64,000 nt of DNA from Blastococcus sp. VKM Ac-2987 (GTDB lineage: Bacteria > Actinomycetota > Actinomycetes > Mycobacteriales > Geodermatophilaceae), in contig NZ_JAPVBG010000001.1 of the NCBI RefSeq assembly GCF_026967805.1, positions 387,143 through 451,142 of the forward strand, written 5' to 3'. A program made the position numbers and the translations under genes. Positions 23,943 through 32,751 of this stretch are shown piece after piece (the stretch's first letter is position 1; each line of letters opens with the position of its first letter). The notes beneath the pieces were generated by a model. That model saw only the letters and a list, made by a program, of their open reading frames with translations, had not been told where the DNA came from and ran no database searches.

Positions 23943-24455
23943 ATGAAGGCACCGCTCTCCCGGCGGGTGACGGCCGGTCCGCTCGGTGGGCTGCTCCTGG
24001 CCGCGGCCGCCGCAGGCCTGGCCGGCTGCAGCGCCGACGAGGAGGATCCGGTGGCCGGGACGGCGGTCGAGGTACCGGACATCCGCGGCCCGGAGGACCT
24101 GGAGGACTCCTACACCGGGGCGCTCGACGCCGCCTTCGTCGAGGAGCTCGACGTCTGGTCCAACGTGGAGGTCACGGTGCTGGCGACCGTGGACGAGGTC
24201 CTGTCGCCCCGGACGTTCACGGTCACCGCGCCCATCGGGGCGGAGATCGAGCCGGTGCTAGTCGTGGTCACCGACGGCGCCGCCCCGCAGGAGCCCCAAG
24301 CGGGCGAGAACTGGGTTCTCGCAGCCACGCCGATCGAGGACTTCGACGCCGGGGTCGTGGCCGAGACGCTCGGCATCGACCTGGCGGACGAGCGGTACGA
24401 GGAGTGGGAGGGCGACGAGTTCCTGGTCGCCACCGCCCTGGAGGAGGCGGAGTGA
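23943..24455 (+). CDS. Lipoprotein with OB-fold-like domain
   Basis: This 170-aa protein has a signal peptide and lipobox LAGC with lipidated Cys29. The mature part begins acidic, then forms a beta-rich domain (ELDVWSNVEVTVLATVDEV and onward) ending in an acidic stretch YEEWEGDEF. The domain recalls the two lipoproteins at 29830-30453 and 31896-32579 in layout. Function unknown; it should sit on the outer face of the membrane. A GAGGAGA site precedes the ATG. The SOD-fold lipoprotein follows 47 bp downstream, so the two probably share a transcript. Confidence 0.8.
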   Translation: MKAPLSRRVTAGPLGGLLLAAAAAGLAGCSADEEDPVAGTAVEVPDIRGPEDLEDSYTGALDAAFVEELDVWSNVEVTVLATVDEVLSPRTFTVTAPIGAEIEPVLVVVTDGAAPQEPQAGENWVLAATPIEDFDAGVVAETLGIDLADERYEEWEGDEFLVATALEEAE

Positions 24456-24502
24456 GCAACCCGGGCACACCGTTCAGGGCACGTCATCTCGAGAGGGACA
24501 TC

Positions 24503-25090
24503 ATGCGTCGATCACCACTGCTCCTGGTCGCCTCCGCCGCCCTGGCCCTGGCCGGGTGCTCGTCGGGCGACGAGGAACTGGCGGAGAACCTCACCGCTGT
24601 CGTCGAGGGCGAGCAGGTCCTGGAGGAGGAGGCCGGAGAGGACGAGGCGCCGGACGAGGAGGCCGAGGCGGAGTCCGGAGTGGCGGTGGAGGTCTCGACC
24701 GACCTGGAGGACGCGGAGGGGTCGGTCGTCGGCACGGCGTGGTTCCGCGACGACGAGGGCCGCGGGATGGTCGAGGTCCAGGTCGCCGGCCTGACGGCCG
24801 GGTTCCACCCCATGTACCTCTACCCGGGCGGCACGTGCGAGGCCGGGGCCACCGCGGAGGAGGACGCCGTCCTCCTCGAGCTCCCTCCCGTGCTGGTGCT
24901 GGAGAACGGGGTGGGGTCGATCAGCACCCTCGCCGGGACGATGACCCTCGACGATCTCCTGATCGAGGGCGGCACGGCGTTGCTGATCGCCCCGGCGGTC
25001 GCCACGCTCGGCGACATCCCCACCGTCACGGAGCAGGTCGCGCCCCTCACCACCGGCTCCCGGGTGGCCTGCGGCGCCATCGAGGGCTGA
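24503..25090 (+). CDS. Lipoprotein with Cu/Zn-superoxide dismutase fold, metal ligands lost
   Basis: This 195-aa lipoprotein has lipobox LAGC (Cys19) and a very acidic linker (21-60). Residues ~62-195 align by eye with SodC: GLTAGFHPMYLY stands where SodC has GxHGFHxH, TLDDLL and GGTALLI match late blocks, and GSRVACGAI matches the C-terminal GxRIACGVI. The disulfide pair is kept (Cys112, Cys190). However, the Cu-binding His-x-His is Tyr-x-Tyr (Y105, Y107) and the later VIHA His is gone. It is therefore unlikely to be an active dismutase. It may be structural or bind something else. Confidence 0.72.
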   Translation: MRRSPLLLVASAALALAGCSSGDEELAENLTAVVEGEQVLEEEAGEDEAPDEEAEAESGVAVEVSTDLEDAEGSVVGTAWFRDDEGRGMVEVQVAGLTAGFHPMYLYPGGTCEAGATAEEDAVLLELPPVLVLENGVGSISTLAGTMTLDDLLIEGGTALLIAPAVATLGDIPTVTEQVAPLTTGSRVACGAIEG

Positions 25091-25116
25091 GCGAATGGTC
25101 GGGCTGGTCGGGGGGC

Positions 25117-25452
25117 TCAGCCGGCCGGTCGGTCGCGATCCGGCTCCGCTCCGCGATCGATGCCGACGTGCCCGGCTTCGAGCAGGGCGCTGACGGCGCA
25201 GCCGAGGAACAGCGCCACCGAGGTCAGCTGCGTCCAGAGCAGGAGCGCGATGACCCCGGTCAGCGGCCCGTAGCCGACGCCGAACGACCCGGACAGCTCG
25301 ACGTAGGCGGCCAGCAGCGCGCGACAACCTCCGTCCAGAAGGACCAGCGTGCCGACCGCACCGCCCGCCACGCGTCGTGCCAGGGGCGCCGGCCGGTGTC
25401 GGGCACGCGGGGGACCGCGCCGGTCACCCGGCCTCCTGCGGGGCCGCGGCAC
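25117..25452 (-). pseudogene. C-terminal remnant of a YihY/BrkB-family membrane protein
   Basis: This reading frame of 111 codons (GTG 25452) holds two hydrophobic helices. GVGYGPLTGVIALLLW and LTSVALFLGCAVSALLEAG match the last TM helices of YihY/BrkB proteins. Family members have six TM helices and about 280 residues, so most of the protein is missing. Upstream sequence to 25521 stays open but is Arg/Pro-rich and not membrane-like. I read it as a decayed gene fragment between two intact convergent genes. Confidence 0.6.
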
Positions 25453-25558
25453 GCCGGCGGACGGCGGCCGGCGGCGGAGCGGCGGCAGGGGAACCCTCGG
25501 CTCCCCTCGCCTGCACCCGGATCACGGCAGGAGCAGAGCACAGCACCGGCGACGTCCG

Positions 25559-27088
25559 TCAACGGTCACGCGACCGCCCGCGCAGCACGTCGGACAGCAC
25601 GCTGCGCGCTCCGTGGGCGAGGACGGCGGCCATGCGCAGGCGCGTGCGCAACGGGACGTCCCCGAGCGCGGCCTGCCCGCGCCGTCCGCGCTCGCGATGC
25701 CGGACATCCCGCTCGTCGACCGCCGCCACCGCGGCCGCCACGGCTGCCTCCGGGAGCCCGGCGCGCGCCAGTGCGTCCGGCAGCCATGCCTGCAGGCTCT
25801 GCCAGCCGAGCACGAAGTCGCTGTGCCGGAAGGCGCGTCCGCCGAAGCCACCGAAGCGGAGCAGGAACTCCCCGGCGAGCAGATCGGGCACCCGCTCCTG
25901 GCCGGCGGGCGGGCGCTCGCCACCCGGCTGCTGGAGGAGGCGGAGCGGTGAGACCACCTCCGTGGTCACCGGCACCCGGCTGCCCACACCACCGGCCTCG
26001 CGCAGCGTCCGCCGCAGCTCCCTGACGGCGTCGGCGTCCAGCCGGGAGGCGAGCGCACCCGCCACCTCGTCCAGCCGGTGGAGGCGCGCGTTGACCGCCT
26101 CGATCCCGCGGAGGTCGGCGTACAGGGACTCCACCGGCAGCGTCGTCACCATGCGCACGAAGGTGTCGCTCCAGGCGGGCCGGCGGTCGGGATCGGTCCA
26201 CCGGCCGTCGTCGCCGGGCGGTGCCGTGTGCGGGTGGACGAGGACGTGCACCCGGTGCGGCGCCGGCCCGTCGCCGGGGCCCGGCTCCCCCGCCCACGCC
26301 CGTCGGTCGCTCCGGCGGGCCGCGTCGAGCGTGGCGCCGAGCGGGTGCCGCACCAGCGTCCCGCCGTCGGCGTACCAGAAGTGCCCGGACCCGGGGAAGT
26401 TCTCCACGCCCGCCCGCCGGTAGCCCTGCTCGTCCGGCCGCCGGTCGAGCGGCCGCGGATCGAAGAGCGCCGGGTGGGACATCGACGCGATGGCCGCGTC
26501 CAGCGGGCTGGACCGCTCCGGGCACACGTACCGGTCCCGGTCGTCGTCCGGGCGCAGGGTGAAATCTGCCCGGTCGACGTGGCTCAGACCGCTGTGGACC
26601 GGGCCGCCCGCCGTCCCGTCGATGCGCGAGGTCAGCCCCTGGAGGTTCCCGAGCCCGACGGTGAACTCCACCGGTCGCCGCTGCCGGGTCGCGTCCGCGA
26701 CGCGGTGCGCGCGCCGGCCCCACCGGTCACGCGGCTCCAGCAGCGCGACCGTGTCCTCGTGGATACCGGCCATCGTCAGGGGCGCATCGCTGCGCCCCCG
26801 GGTGAGCCTGCGCAGGCTCGCCCGCCGCACCCACCCTTCGTGCAGCACCGCCACCGGGTCCAGACCGGCGAGCAGGCAGCGGCCGGCCAGCAGCCCGACC
26901 ATGGCACCGGCGGACGTCCCCCCGATCGCGTCGAGCACGACCGACGCCGGGCGCCCGTCCCGGGCATCCCGTTCGTTGAGCCGCTGGAGTGCGACGACGA
27001 GACCGGCCGTCGCGCCGGCCTCGTAGGCGCCGAGGGACGCCCCGCTGCTGATCGTGAGCGCGATCCGGACCGGCGGGCCCGCCGTCAC
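25559..27088 (-). CDS. Patatin-like phospholipase
   Basis: This 509-aa protein is a patatin-family lipid acyl hydrolase. SSGASLGAYEAG (residues ~14-25) forms the oxyanion hole, GGTSAG carries the nucleophile Ser59, and WYADGG carries the catalytic Asp of the Ser-Asp dyad. The C-terminal half (about 280-509) is unique or poorly conserved. Patatins release fatty acids from phospholipids or other acyl lipids. No signal peptide is seen. GTG 27088 overlaps the stop of the CYP152 gene by 4 nt (GTGA), so the two are made together. Confidence 0.87.
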   Translation of the reverse strand: MTAGPPVRIALTISSGASLGAYEAGATAGLVVALQRLNERDARDGRPASVVLDAIGGTSAGAMVGLLAGRCLLAGLDPVAVLHEGWVRRASLRRLTRGRSDAPLTMAGIHEDTVALLEPRDRWGRRAHRVADATRQRRPVEFTVGLGNLQGLTSRIDGTAGGPVHSGLSHVDRADFTLRPDDDRDRYVCPERSSPLDAAIASMSHPALFDPRPLDRRPDEQGYRRAGVENFPGSGHFWYADGGTLVRHPLGATLDAARRSDRRAWAGEPGPGDGPAPHRVHVLVHPHTAPPGDDGRWTDPDRRPAWSDTFVRMVTTLPVESLYADLRGIEAVNARLHRLDEVAGALASRLDADAVRELRRTLREAGGVGSRVPVTTEVVSPLRLLQQPGGERPPAGQERVPDLLAGEFLLRFGGFGGRAFRHSDFVLGWQSLQAWLPDALARAGLPEAAVAAAVAAVDERDVRHRERGRRGQAALGDVPLRTRLRMAAVLAHGARSVLSDVLRGRSRDR

Positions 27089-28338
27089 GCCGCGCGTACC
27101 CGGGAGAGGAGCATGCCGCTGGCCGGGGCGGCCGGCATGCGGGACAGGTCGACGCTCAGGTCCTGGAGCGGCACGTCGTAGGTCATGGCGGTGGTCAGCA
27201 GGCGGACGGCCCGCTCCACCACCGCGATGGTGAGCCACTCTCCCGCGCACCGGTGCCCCGAGTCGTGGTCGCCCCCACCCTGCGGCACGAAGCGGTACGC
27301 CCCGCCGTCCCAGGTGGCGAAACGCTCAGGACGGAAAGCGGCCGGCTCGTCCCAGATCCGGGTGTCGTGGTTCGTCGCGTAGATGTCGAGCAGGAACCAC
27401 GCCCCGCGGTCGAACCGGCGGCCGCGCCACTCGAACTCCGTCCGGGCCCGGCCACCGACCATCGGGAAGAACGGGTAGAAGCGGCGGATCTCCTGCACGA
27501 ACCAGCGGAGGTACTCGTCGTCCGCCATCGCCTTCGTCCGGCAGTCGGGGTGCTGGTGCAGGGCGAGCGCGGCGAAGACGACGTACCGGGCGACGGCGAC
27601 CGTCGGCCGCAGGATGTTGATCAGCTCGACGGACGCCACCTCGGCATCCAGCAGCCGCCCGTCCTCGTCCCGGTGCTCTGCGACGACCTTCGCCGGGCGT
27701 CCGTCCGCGGCCTCGAGCTCGCCGCTGCGGATGCGCTCGATCACCTGGCCGGCCCAGCGCTCGGCGCGGTGCCGAAGGACATGACCGCGGAGGTTGCGGG
27801 GCCCGACCGAGCCGGCTCCCTCGACCATGGCGGCGAACTGCCGGGTGCGCACCGCCACCTCCGCCTCTCGCAGCGGGATGCCGGCCCACGAGCAGACGGC
27901 GCGGCACAGCACCTCGCGGACCACGTCGAAGAGGACGACGTCCCCGGCCAACCGCCGGTCGGGGAGCTGGCCCCGCCACTCCTGCTCGACCAGGTCGGCC
28001 AGCTCGCCGAGCCCGTCCGGCGTCATGAGGGACATGAACATCGCCTTGCGGTGCCGGTGCGGCTGCTCGTCGAGCAGCTCGACGCTGCCGAAGTCCTGCA
28101 GCAGGGTCAGCGTGGTGACCGGCAGCGCCCGGCGGCGGGTCATCCGGTCCGGCTCGTAGAGCAGCCGCGCCGCCTCCTCGCCGTAGGCGATTACCGCCCT
28201 CTGCAGCATCAAGCGGGTCTCGAAGGCGTCCGAGCCCGCTCGCAGGAACCGGTGGGCCCCGAAGGCGTAGCCCTCGCGGAGGAGTGCGGCGCTGCTGTCC
28301 CGTCCGTCCAGGTGCGGGATTCCGGCGACCGTCGGCAT
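27085..28338 (-). CDS. CYP152-family cytochrome P450 (fatty acid peroxygenase)
   Basis: This 417-aa P450 belongs to the CYP152 peroxygenases, which use H2O2 to hydroxylate or decarboxylate fatty acids. Evidence: the I-helix LRPTVAVARY keeps the family Arg-Pro pair (R244, P245) that binds the carboxylate in place of the usual acid-alcohol pair. The ExxR motif is EIRR (E283), and the heme loop PQGGGDHDSGHRCAGEW has Cys364. Length and these positions fit the Bacillus and Sphingomonas enzymes. ATG 28338 has GAGGTG upstream. It is flanked by a coiled-coil gene 8 bp upstream and a coupled patatin gene downstream. Confidence 0.9.
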   Translation of the reverse strand: MPTVAGIPHLDGRDSSAALLREGYAFGAHRFLRAGSDAFETRLMLQRAVIAYGEEAARLLYEPDRMTRRRALPVTTLTLLQDFGSVELLDEQPHRHRKAMFMSLMTPDGLGELADLVEQEWRGQLPDRRLAGDVVLFDVVREVLCRAVCSWAGIPLREAEVAVRTRQFAAMVEGAGSVGPRNLRGHVLRHRAERWAGQVIERIRSGELEAADGRPAKVVAEHRDEDGRLLDAEVASVELINILRPTVAVARYVVFAALALHQHPDCRTKAMADDEYLRWFVQEIRRFYPFFPMVGGRARTEFEWRGRRFDRGAWFLLDIYATNHDTRIWDEPAAFRPERFATWDGGAYRFVPQGGGDHDSGHRCAGEWLTIAVVERAVRLLTTAMTYDVPLQDLSVDLSRMPAAPASGMLLSRVRAA

Positions 28339-28346
28339 CCGCGCAG

Positions 28347-28658
28347 TCACCTCGGGCCCTCGTGCGGGCGAGGCGACGACGTCTCGGCCACGGGGAGCTC
28401 CAGGCTGCTCGCGCCGGCGGGGAAGGCGCTCAGGCGTTCGTCGAGGAGGTGGTCGACCAGCCGCGACCGGCAGTCGATGGTGACCAGCAGGGTGGCCTCC
28501 AGGTCGGCGAGCTCTTCCTGGCGCCGCCGGACCTCTGCGAGCTCCCGCTCCGCGTCCCGACGGATGCGCCGGCAGGAGTGGAGATCCCCGTCGATGGCGG
28601 CGAGGGGCCGAGGGCCCGACCATCCACCGACGGGTCGGGACAGGACGGGCTGGGTCAT
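28347..28658 (-). CDS. Small coiled-coil protein, first gene of the CYP152-patatin operon
   Basis: This 103-aa soluble protein has a charged helical stretch (about residues 30-65) of Arg/Glu heptad-like character, which suggests a coiled coil. Ends look flexible. I recognise no family. ATG 28658 has a strong GGAGGAAG site. Only 8 bp separate it from the P450 start, so it is in the same operon. It could be a partner or regulator of the lipid enzymes. Confidence 0.65.
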   Translation of the reverse strand: MTQPVLSRPVGGWSGPRPLAAIDGDLHSCRRIRRDAERELAEVRRRQEELADLEATLLVTIDCRSRLVDHLLDERLSAFPAGASSLELPVAETSSPRPHEGPR

Positions 28659-28884
28659 GACTTCCTCCGGACGGCGCAGGCGGTGAGAGGGACTCCGCCG
28701 GCGGTTGTGCCCGCGCGCACGCGCCGGCCACCGCGATGCCGCCGTCCTGACACCGTTCCGCAAGGAGCCCGCAACACGACCCACGGCCCCGCGGCGCACC
28801 GACCAGGGTGCTGGGTTTGTTGCGACCTCGCGACGGTGCGCCGCGACCGGTGCAGGCGCGGGCCGGCGGCGGTACAGCCGTCCC

Positions 28885-29664
28885 ATGGCTGTGGCCCCGG
28901 ATCCTGATCAGATCTACGCGCGTGCCCGCGAAGAGGGTCACCGACGGCTGTACATGCCGCCGCTCGAGCAGGTGGCGACCGGCTTCATCGCCGGCGTCAC
29001 CATCGTCTTCGGCATCGTGGCCCTCGCCGTCGTCGTCGCCTACCTGGAGGGCGCCGTCGGCGGGAACGCGGCCGAGGTCCCCGGCGCGCTCGCCTTCTCC
29101 ATTGGGATGGTCTTCCTCATCGTCGGCCGAAGCGAGCTGTTCAGCGAGAACTTCTTCGACCCGGTGGCCGCGGCGATCGAGGAGCGAGGTTGGTCGGTGT
29201 GGCGCCGGGTGCTCCGGTTGTGGGGCGCCATCCTCTCGCTGAACCTCGTCGGCGGCGCCGTCCTGACAGCGGTCATGACCGTCGACGGCGCACTCCCCGG
29301 GGGCGCCGCCGGTGTGCTCACCCACCTCGCCGAGGAGATCGCCGGGAAGCCCTGGACGGCCACGCTCGCCCGAGCCGTCCTCGCCGGCGCACTCGTGACG
29401 TTGCTGTCGTACATGCTCAAGGCGGTCGACACCGTGACCGCCCGCATCCTGGTCACCGGGATGGTCGGCTTCTTCCTGGCCCTCGGCCCCTTCGACCACG
29501 CGGCGGTCTCCGCGCTGCACCTGCTCTTCGGCATCTGGCTGTCCGATGCGGTCGGCTACCTCGACCTGCTGGTCAACCTCGGGTTGTCCGTCGCGGGCAA
29601 CGTCGTGGGTGGCCTCACGCTGATCACGCTCACCCACACGGCCCAGGTCAAGGGTTCGCGGTGA
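28885..29664 (+). CDS. Formate/nitrite transporter (FNT) family channel
   Basis: This 259-aa protein has six TM helices and FNT signatures, notably GRSELFSENFFDPV, which matches the conserved region after TM2. FNT channels pass small monovalent anions such as formate, nitrite or hydrosulfide across the membrane. This member is of the shorter soil-bacterial type whose substrate is not set. The upstream ~225 bp to the coiled-coil gene is a divergent promoter region. Confidence 0.85.
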   Translation: MAVAPDPDQIYARAREEGHRRLYMPPLEQVATGFIAGVTIVFGIVALAVVVAYLEGAVGGNAAEVPGALAFSIGMVFLIVGRSELFSENFFDPVAAAIEERGWSVWRRVLRLWGAILSLNLVGGAVLTAVMTVDGALPGGAAGVLTHLAEEIAGKPWTATLARAVLAGALVTLLSYMLKAVDTVTARILVTGMVGFFLALGPFDHAAVSALHLLFGIWLSDAVGYLDLLVNLGLSVAGNVVGGLTLITLTHTAQVKGSR

Positions 29665-29829
29665 GGCTCGCCGGTGTCACCTGACCGTGAGCATGTGGCG
29701 ACACGGTGTCGGCTCCGTGTCAGAGCCGCGAACGTCCGAGCCGCTCGTCCGTCGCCGTGCATGCAATGGGTTGTCCGAACAGTCGTGGGCCGGCCGGAAC
29801 GGCCGCCCCGGTGCACACGAGGAGACGAC

Positions 29830-30453
29830 ATGAACACCAATGCCGCACGCATGACCTCCGTCCGGAACCGCCGCGCCGGCCGTACCGCCGGCGCCGTCAT
29901 CGCCGCGGTCGTGGGCCTGGGTGGCCTGGCCGCCTGCAGCGACGACTCCGCCGGCCCGGAGGCCGGTGGGGTCACCGCCGAGGACCTGCAGCAGGTCGAG
30001 GACGACCTCGCTGGGCTCGACGAGCGGGTGGGGGTGCTCGAGGAGGGCATCGGCACGGACGCCGCGGTCGACCCGCTGGGAGCCGACGACGACACGGCCG
30101 CCTTCTACGACGACACCGAGTCCTACATCGGCCAGGAGGTGACCGTCAGCGCCGAGGTCTCGGAGATGGTGACGACGACCGACGTCGGCAGCTCCTTCCG
30201 CATCGCCGGTGAGTCCGGTGACCCGATCGCCGTCGTCATGGCCTCCCAGCCGATGGAGCTGGACGCGAACGACGTGGTCCAGGTGTCGGGCACCGTCGTC
30301 CAGGTGCAGCGGGACACCTTCGAGCAGGACTTCGGTGTTGCCGCCGACGAGCTGTTCGAGGACGCCGACGCGTGGTTCGAGGTGGAAGAGGGCTCCGTGG
30401 CCATCTCCGCCGACCGCATCGAGGTGCTGCAGGAGCAGGGCCAGAACGACTGA
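29830..30453 (+). CDS. Lipoprotein with OB-fold-like domain
   Basis: This 207-aa protein has a signal peptide with lipobox LAAC (Cys36). A short helical coiled-coil-like stretch (about 50-75) follows, then a beta-rich domain starting YIGQEVTVSAEVSEM and ending RIEVLQEQ. The domain is clearly related to that of the lipoprotein at 31896-32579 (VGQDVTVTAEVSGL, DVEVLQ), with FGVAADEL matching FGIAADAL. GGAGACGAC before the ATG is a good ribosome binding site. Function unknown; an OB-like ligand or peptidoglycan-binding role is possible. Confidence 0.8.
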   Translation: MNTNAARMTSVRNRRAGRTAGAVIAAVVGLGGLAACSDDSAGPEAGGVTAEDLQQVEDDLAGLDERVGVLEEGIGTDAAVDPLGADDDTAAFYDDTESYIGQEVTVSAEVSEMVTTTDVGSSFRIAGESGDPIAVVMASQPMELDANDVVQVSGTVVQVQRDTFEQDFGVAADELFEDADAWFEVEEGSVAISADRIEVLQEQGQND

Positions 30454-30638
30454 CCCAGCGGACCGCCGGCACGCGGTGACGCCCCGGATCCTCGCGGGCG
30501 GCACCGCGGCCGTCCGCCTCATCCGGCCGGTCGGGCCCGGATGATCGAAGATGCGGACATGCCCGCCGTCGACGTCCCGCCTGGGCTGCGGGCCGCAGGT
30601 CCCATGATCGGAGAACGAGCTGTGCGTACGGGTTCGCT

Positions 30639-31874
30639 GTGCTGAGACGCGCGGCTCGAGGCGGGGCAGGTGCGGTGCGGGACCGACCCGCCGCTCCCGC
30701 TGATGCGATGCCTCCTCCGCCGCCACCTCCACCCGGGGGTGGCGGGAGCCCGACGATCGCCCCCGCGTGGGCGGTGCGGACCCTGGTGGTCAGCGCCGCC
30801 CTGCTGGCGCTGGCCGGTATCGGCTGGTTGCTGTTCTGGTTCCTGCTCCGGCTGCCGCTGGTGACGGTGGCCATCGCCGTCGCGTTGCTGCTGACCGCCA
30901 TCGTCCAGCCGATCAACCGGTGGCTCGCCGCCCGGGGGCTCCCCCGGGCGCTCGCGGCACTGCTGTCGGTCCTCCTCCTCCTCGGCGTCCTGGTCGGCTC
31001 CGGCTTCCTCATCGGGTTCCGCGCCGCGGACCAGCTGCGGAACCTCACCCGGCCGCTGGCCGCGGGCATCGACCGGATCCGCGTGTGGCTGATCGAGGGA
31101 CCGTTGGGCCTGGATCCGCAGCAGGTCACCGAGGCCCGGAACGCGGTCGTGGACCGCATCTTCCGGCTCGCGCCCGAACCGACGGCCGCGGCCAGCATGG
31201 CGCTCTACGCCCTGGCGGCCGTCATCCTGGTCGCCTTCCTGACGTTCTTCCTGCTCAAGGACGGCGCGTCGATGTGGGCCTGGGTGCTGCGCCTCGTCCC
31301 GGCCAGACGGCGGGAGCAGGTCGACGGCGCAGGGAGCGCGGCCTGGACGACGCTGTCCCAGTACGTGCGCGGGGTGATCATCGTGGCGCTCATCGACGCG
31401 GTGGGCATCGGCGCCGCGCTGCTGATCCTGGGCGTCCCGCTGTGGGCCTCCCTCACACTGCTGACCTTCCTCGGCGCCTTCGTCCCGTTGTTCGGTGCCA
31501 CGGTGAGCGGGGCCGTAGCCGTGCTCGTCACCCTGGTGACCAACGGCTTCACCGACGCGATCATCGTGCTGCTCGCCGTCCTGGTGGTGCAGCAGGTGGA
31601 GGGCAACATCCTGCAGCCGCTCATCGTCGGCCGGACGCTGCGGCTGCACCCGACCGTCATCCTCGTCGCGGTGACTGCCGGGTCGCTGCTCTGGGGGCTC
31701 GCCGGCGCCCTGCTGGCCGTGCCGCTCGTGGCGGTCGCCTACCGGGTCCTGAACCACGTGCGCGAGAACCCCACGGCAGCCCCCTCGCCCGGATCGGCGC
31801 CTGAGGAGCCGGCGCCCGCGCCGCTGCCGGACGATCCGGCACCCGAGCCGTCGGCGGCTGCCGGCACCCGGTAG
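30639..31874 (+). CDS. AI-2E family transporter
   Basis: This is an integral membrane protein of the AI-2E (UPF0118/PerM) family with about eight TM helices. Conserved late blocks are seen: LGVPLWASLTLLTFLGAFVPLFG, VVQQVEGNILQPLIVGR and LAVPLVAVAYR. Members export signals or small ions (e.g. Na+/H+ exchange in some). Start is uncertain: GTG 30639, GTG 30675 and ATG 30708 are all in frame. The C-terminal tail is Pro/Ala-rich. It converges with the lipoprotein gene 21 bp away. Confidence 0.85.
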   Translation: MLRRAARGGAGAVRDRPAAPADAMPPPPPPPPGGGGSPTIAPAWAVRTLVVSAALLALAGIGWLLFWFLLRLPLVTVAIAVALLLTAIVQPINRWLAARGLPRALAALLSVLLLLGVLVGSGFLIGFRAADQLRNLTRPLAAGIDRIRVWLIEGPLGLDPQQVTEARNAVVDRIFRLAPEPTAAASMALYALAAVILVAFLTFFLLKDGASMWAWVLRLVPARRREQVDGAGSAAWTTLSQYVRGVIIVALIDAVGIGAALLILGVPLWASLTLLTFLGAFVPLFGATVSGAVAVLVTLVTNGFTDAIIVLLAVLVVQQVEGNILQPLIVGRTLRLHPTVILVAVTAGSLLWGLAGALLAVPLVAVAYRVLNHVRENPTAAPSPGSAPEEPAPAPLPDDPAPEPSAAAGTR

Positions 31875-31895
31875 GCCCCCCGGCCGTCGACGGCA

Positions 31896-32579
31896 TCAGC
31901 CGGAGGGCTGCTGCAGGACCTCCACGTCGCGGGCCGCGATGGCGAACTCGCCGGCGACGTCGTCGAAGAAGGCCTCGGGATCGTCGACCAACGCGTCGGC
32001 GGCGATGCCGAAGTCAGCCTCGAAACCGTCCTGCTCGACCCGGGCGAGGGGGCCGGTGACGCGCATGACGTCGCCGACCTCGAGATCGGCCGGTGGGGTC
32101 ACCATGATCACGCCGATGGTGTTCCCCTCGCCGTCGGCGAGGCGGAAGGCGGCACCCACCTGGGTCACGGAGATGAGGCCCGAGACCTCGGCGGTCACGG
32201 TGACGTCCTGACCGACCAGGGGCTCGGGGTCGGTGAACACGCCGACGGGGTCGGCGGAGGCCCGCCCGGACGCGCCTCCGCCGGCCGTCCCTTGCTCGCC
32301 GGACTGCGGATCGCCGTCGGCGGGTGCATCGTCACCCGGCCCGCCGTCCGGACGGGACTGCTCCTCCAGGGCGTCGATGCGGTCCTGCAGCGCGGCGATC
32401 TCCTCGCGCAGCTGCTGGCGCTCCTCGGCCGCTGCCGGGTCGGTCGCCGGCCCGGCGGGATCGTTCCCGCAGGCGGCCAGCCCCCCCAGCGCGAGCACCA
32501 CGGCCAGCACGGTTCTGGTGGCGGGGAGGTTGGTGGCGACCGGTCGCCGCCCGGTGCAAGTCTCTCGCTGGGTGCGCAT
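31896..32579 (-). CDS. Lipoprotein with coiled coil and OB-fold-like domain
   Basis: This 227-aa paralogue of the protein at 29830-30453 has lipobox LAAC (Cys37). A coiled-coil stretch QQLREEIAALQDRIDALEEQ and a Gly/Ser/Asp-rich linker follow, then the shared beta domain. The two genes are in opposite orientation with the AI-2E gene between them. The GGAGGAGAG site precedes ATG 32579. Because the coiled coil can trimerise as in Lpp-type proteins, it may form an extended surface oligomer. Function unknown. Confidence 0.8.
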   Translation of the reverse strand: MRTQRETCTGRRPVATNLPATRTVLAVVLALGGLAACGNDPAGPATDPAAAEERQQLREEIAALQDRIDALEEQSRPDGGPGDDAPADGDPQSGEQGTAGGGASGRASADPVGVFTDPEPLVGQDVTVTAEVSGLISVTQVGAAFRLADGEGNTIGVIMVTPPADLEVGDVMRVTGPLARVEQDGFEADFGIAADALVDDPEAFFDDVAGEFAIAARDVEVLQQPSG

Positions 32580-32751
32580 GCACTCTCCTCCGCTCGGACG
32601 GGGCGGTGCACACCCCGATTCGCGACGTCCACCGACTACCCTCACCCTGCACCCGGAGCCCTGATCCGGCCGTTCGAGACCGGGTCGCAACCTGCCGGCA
32701 GGACCTGCGGCCGGCGTGACCGGGCGGCGGACCGCGCTGTCCCGCGGAACC

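Noticed and set aside
24503..25090. Active periplasmic superoxide dismutase
   Set aside because: The copper- and zinc-binding histidines are absent although the fold signature remains.
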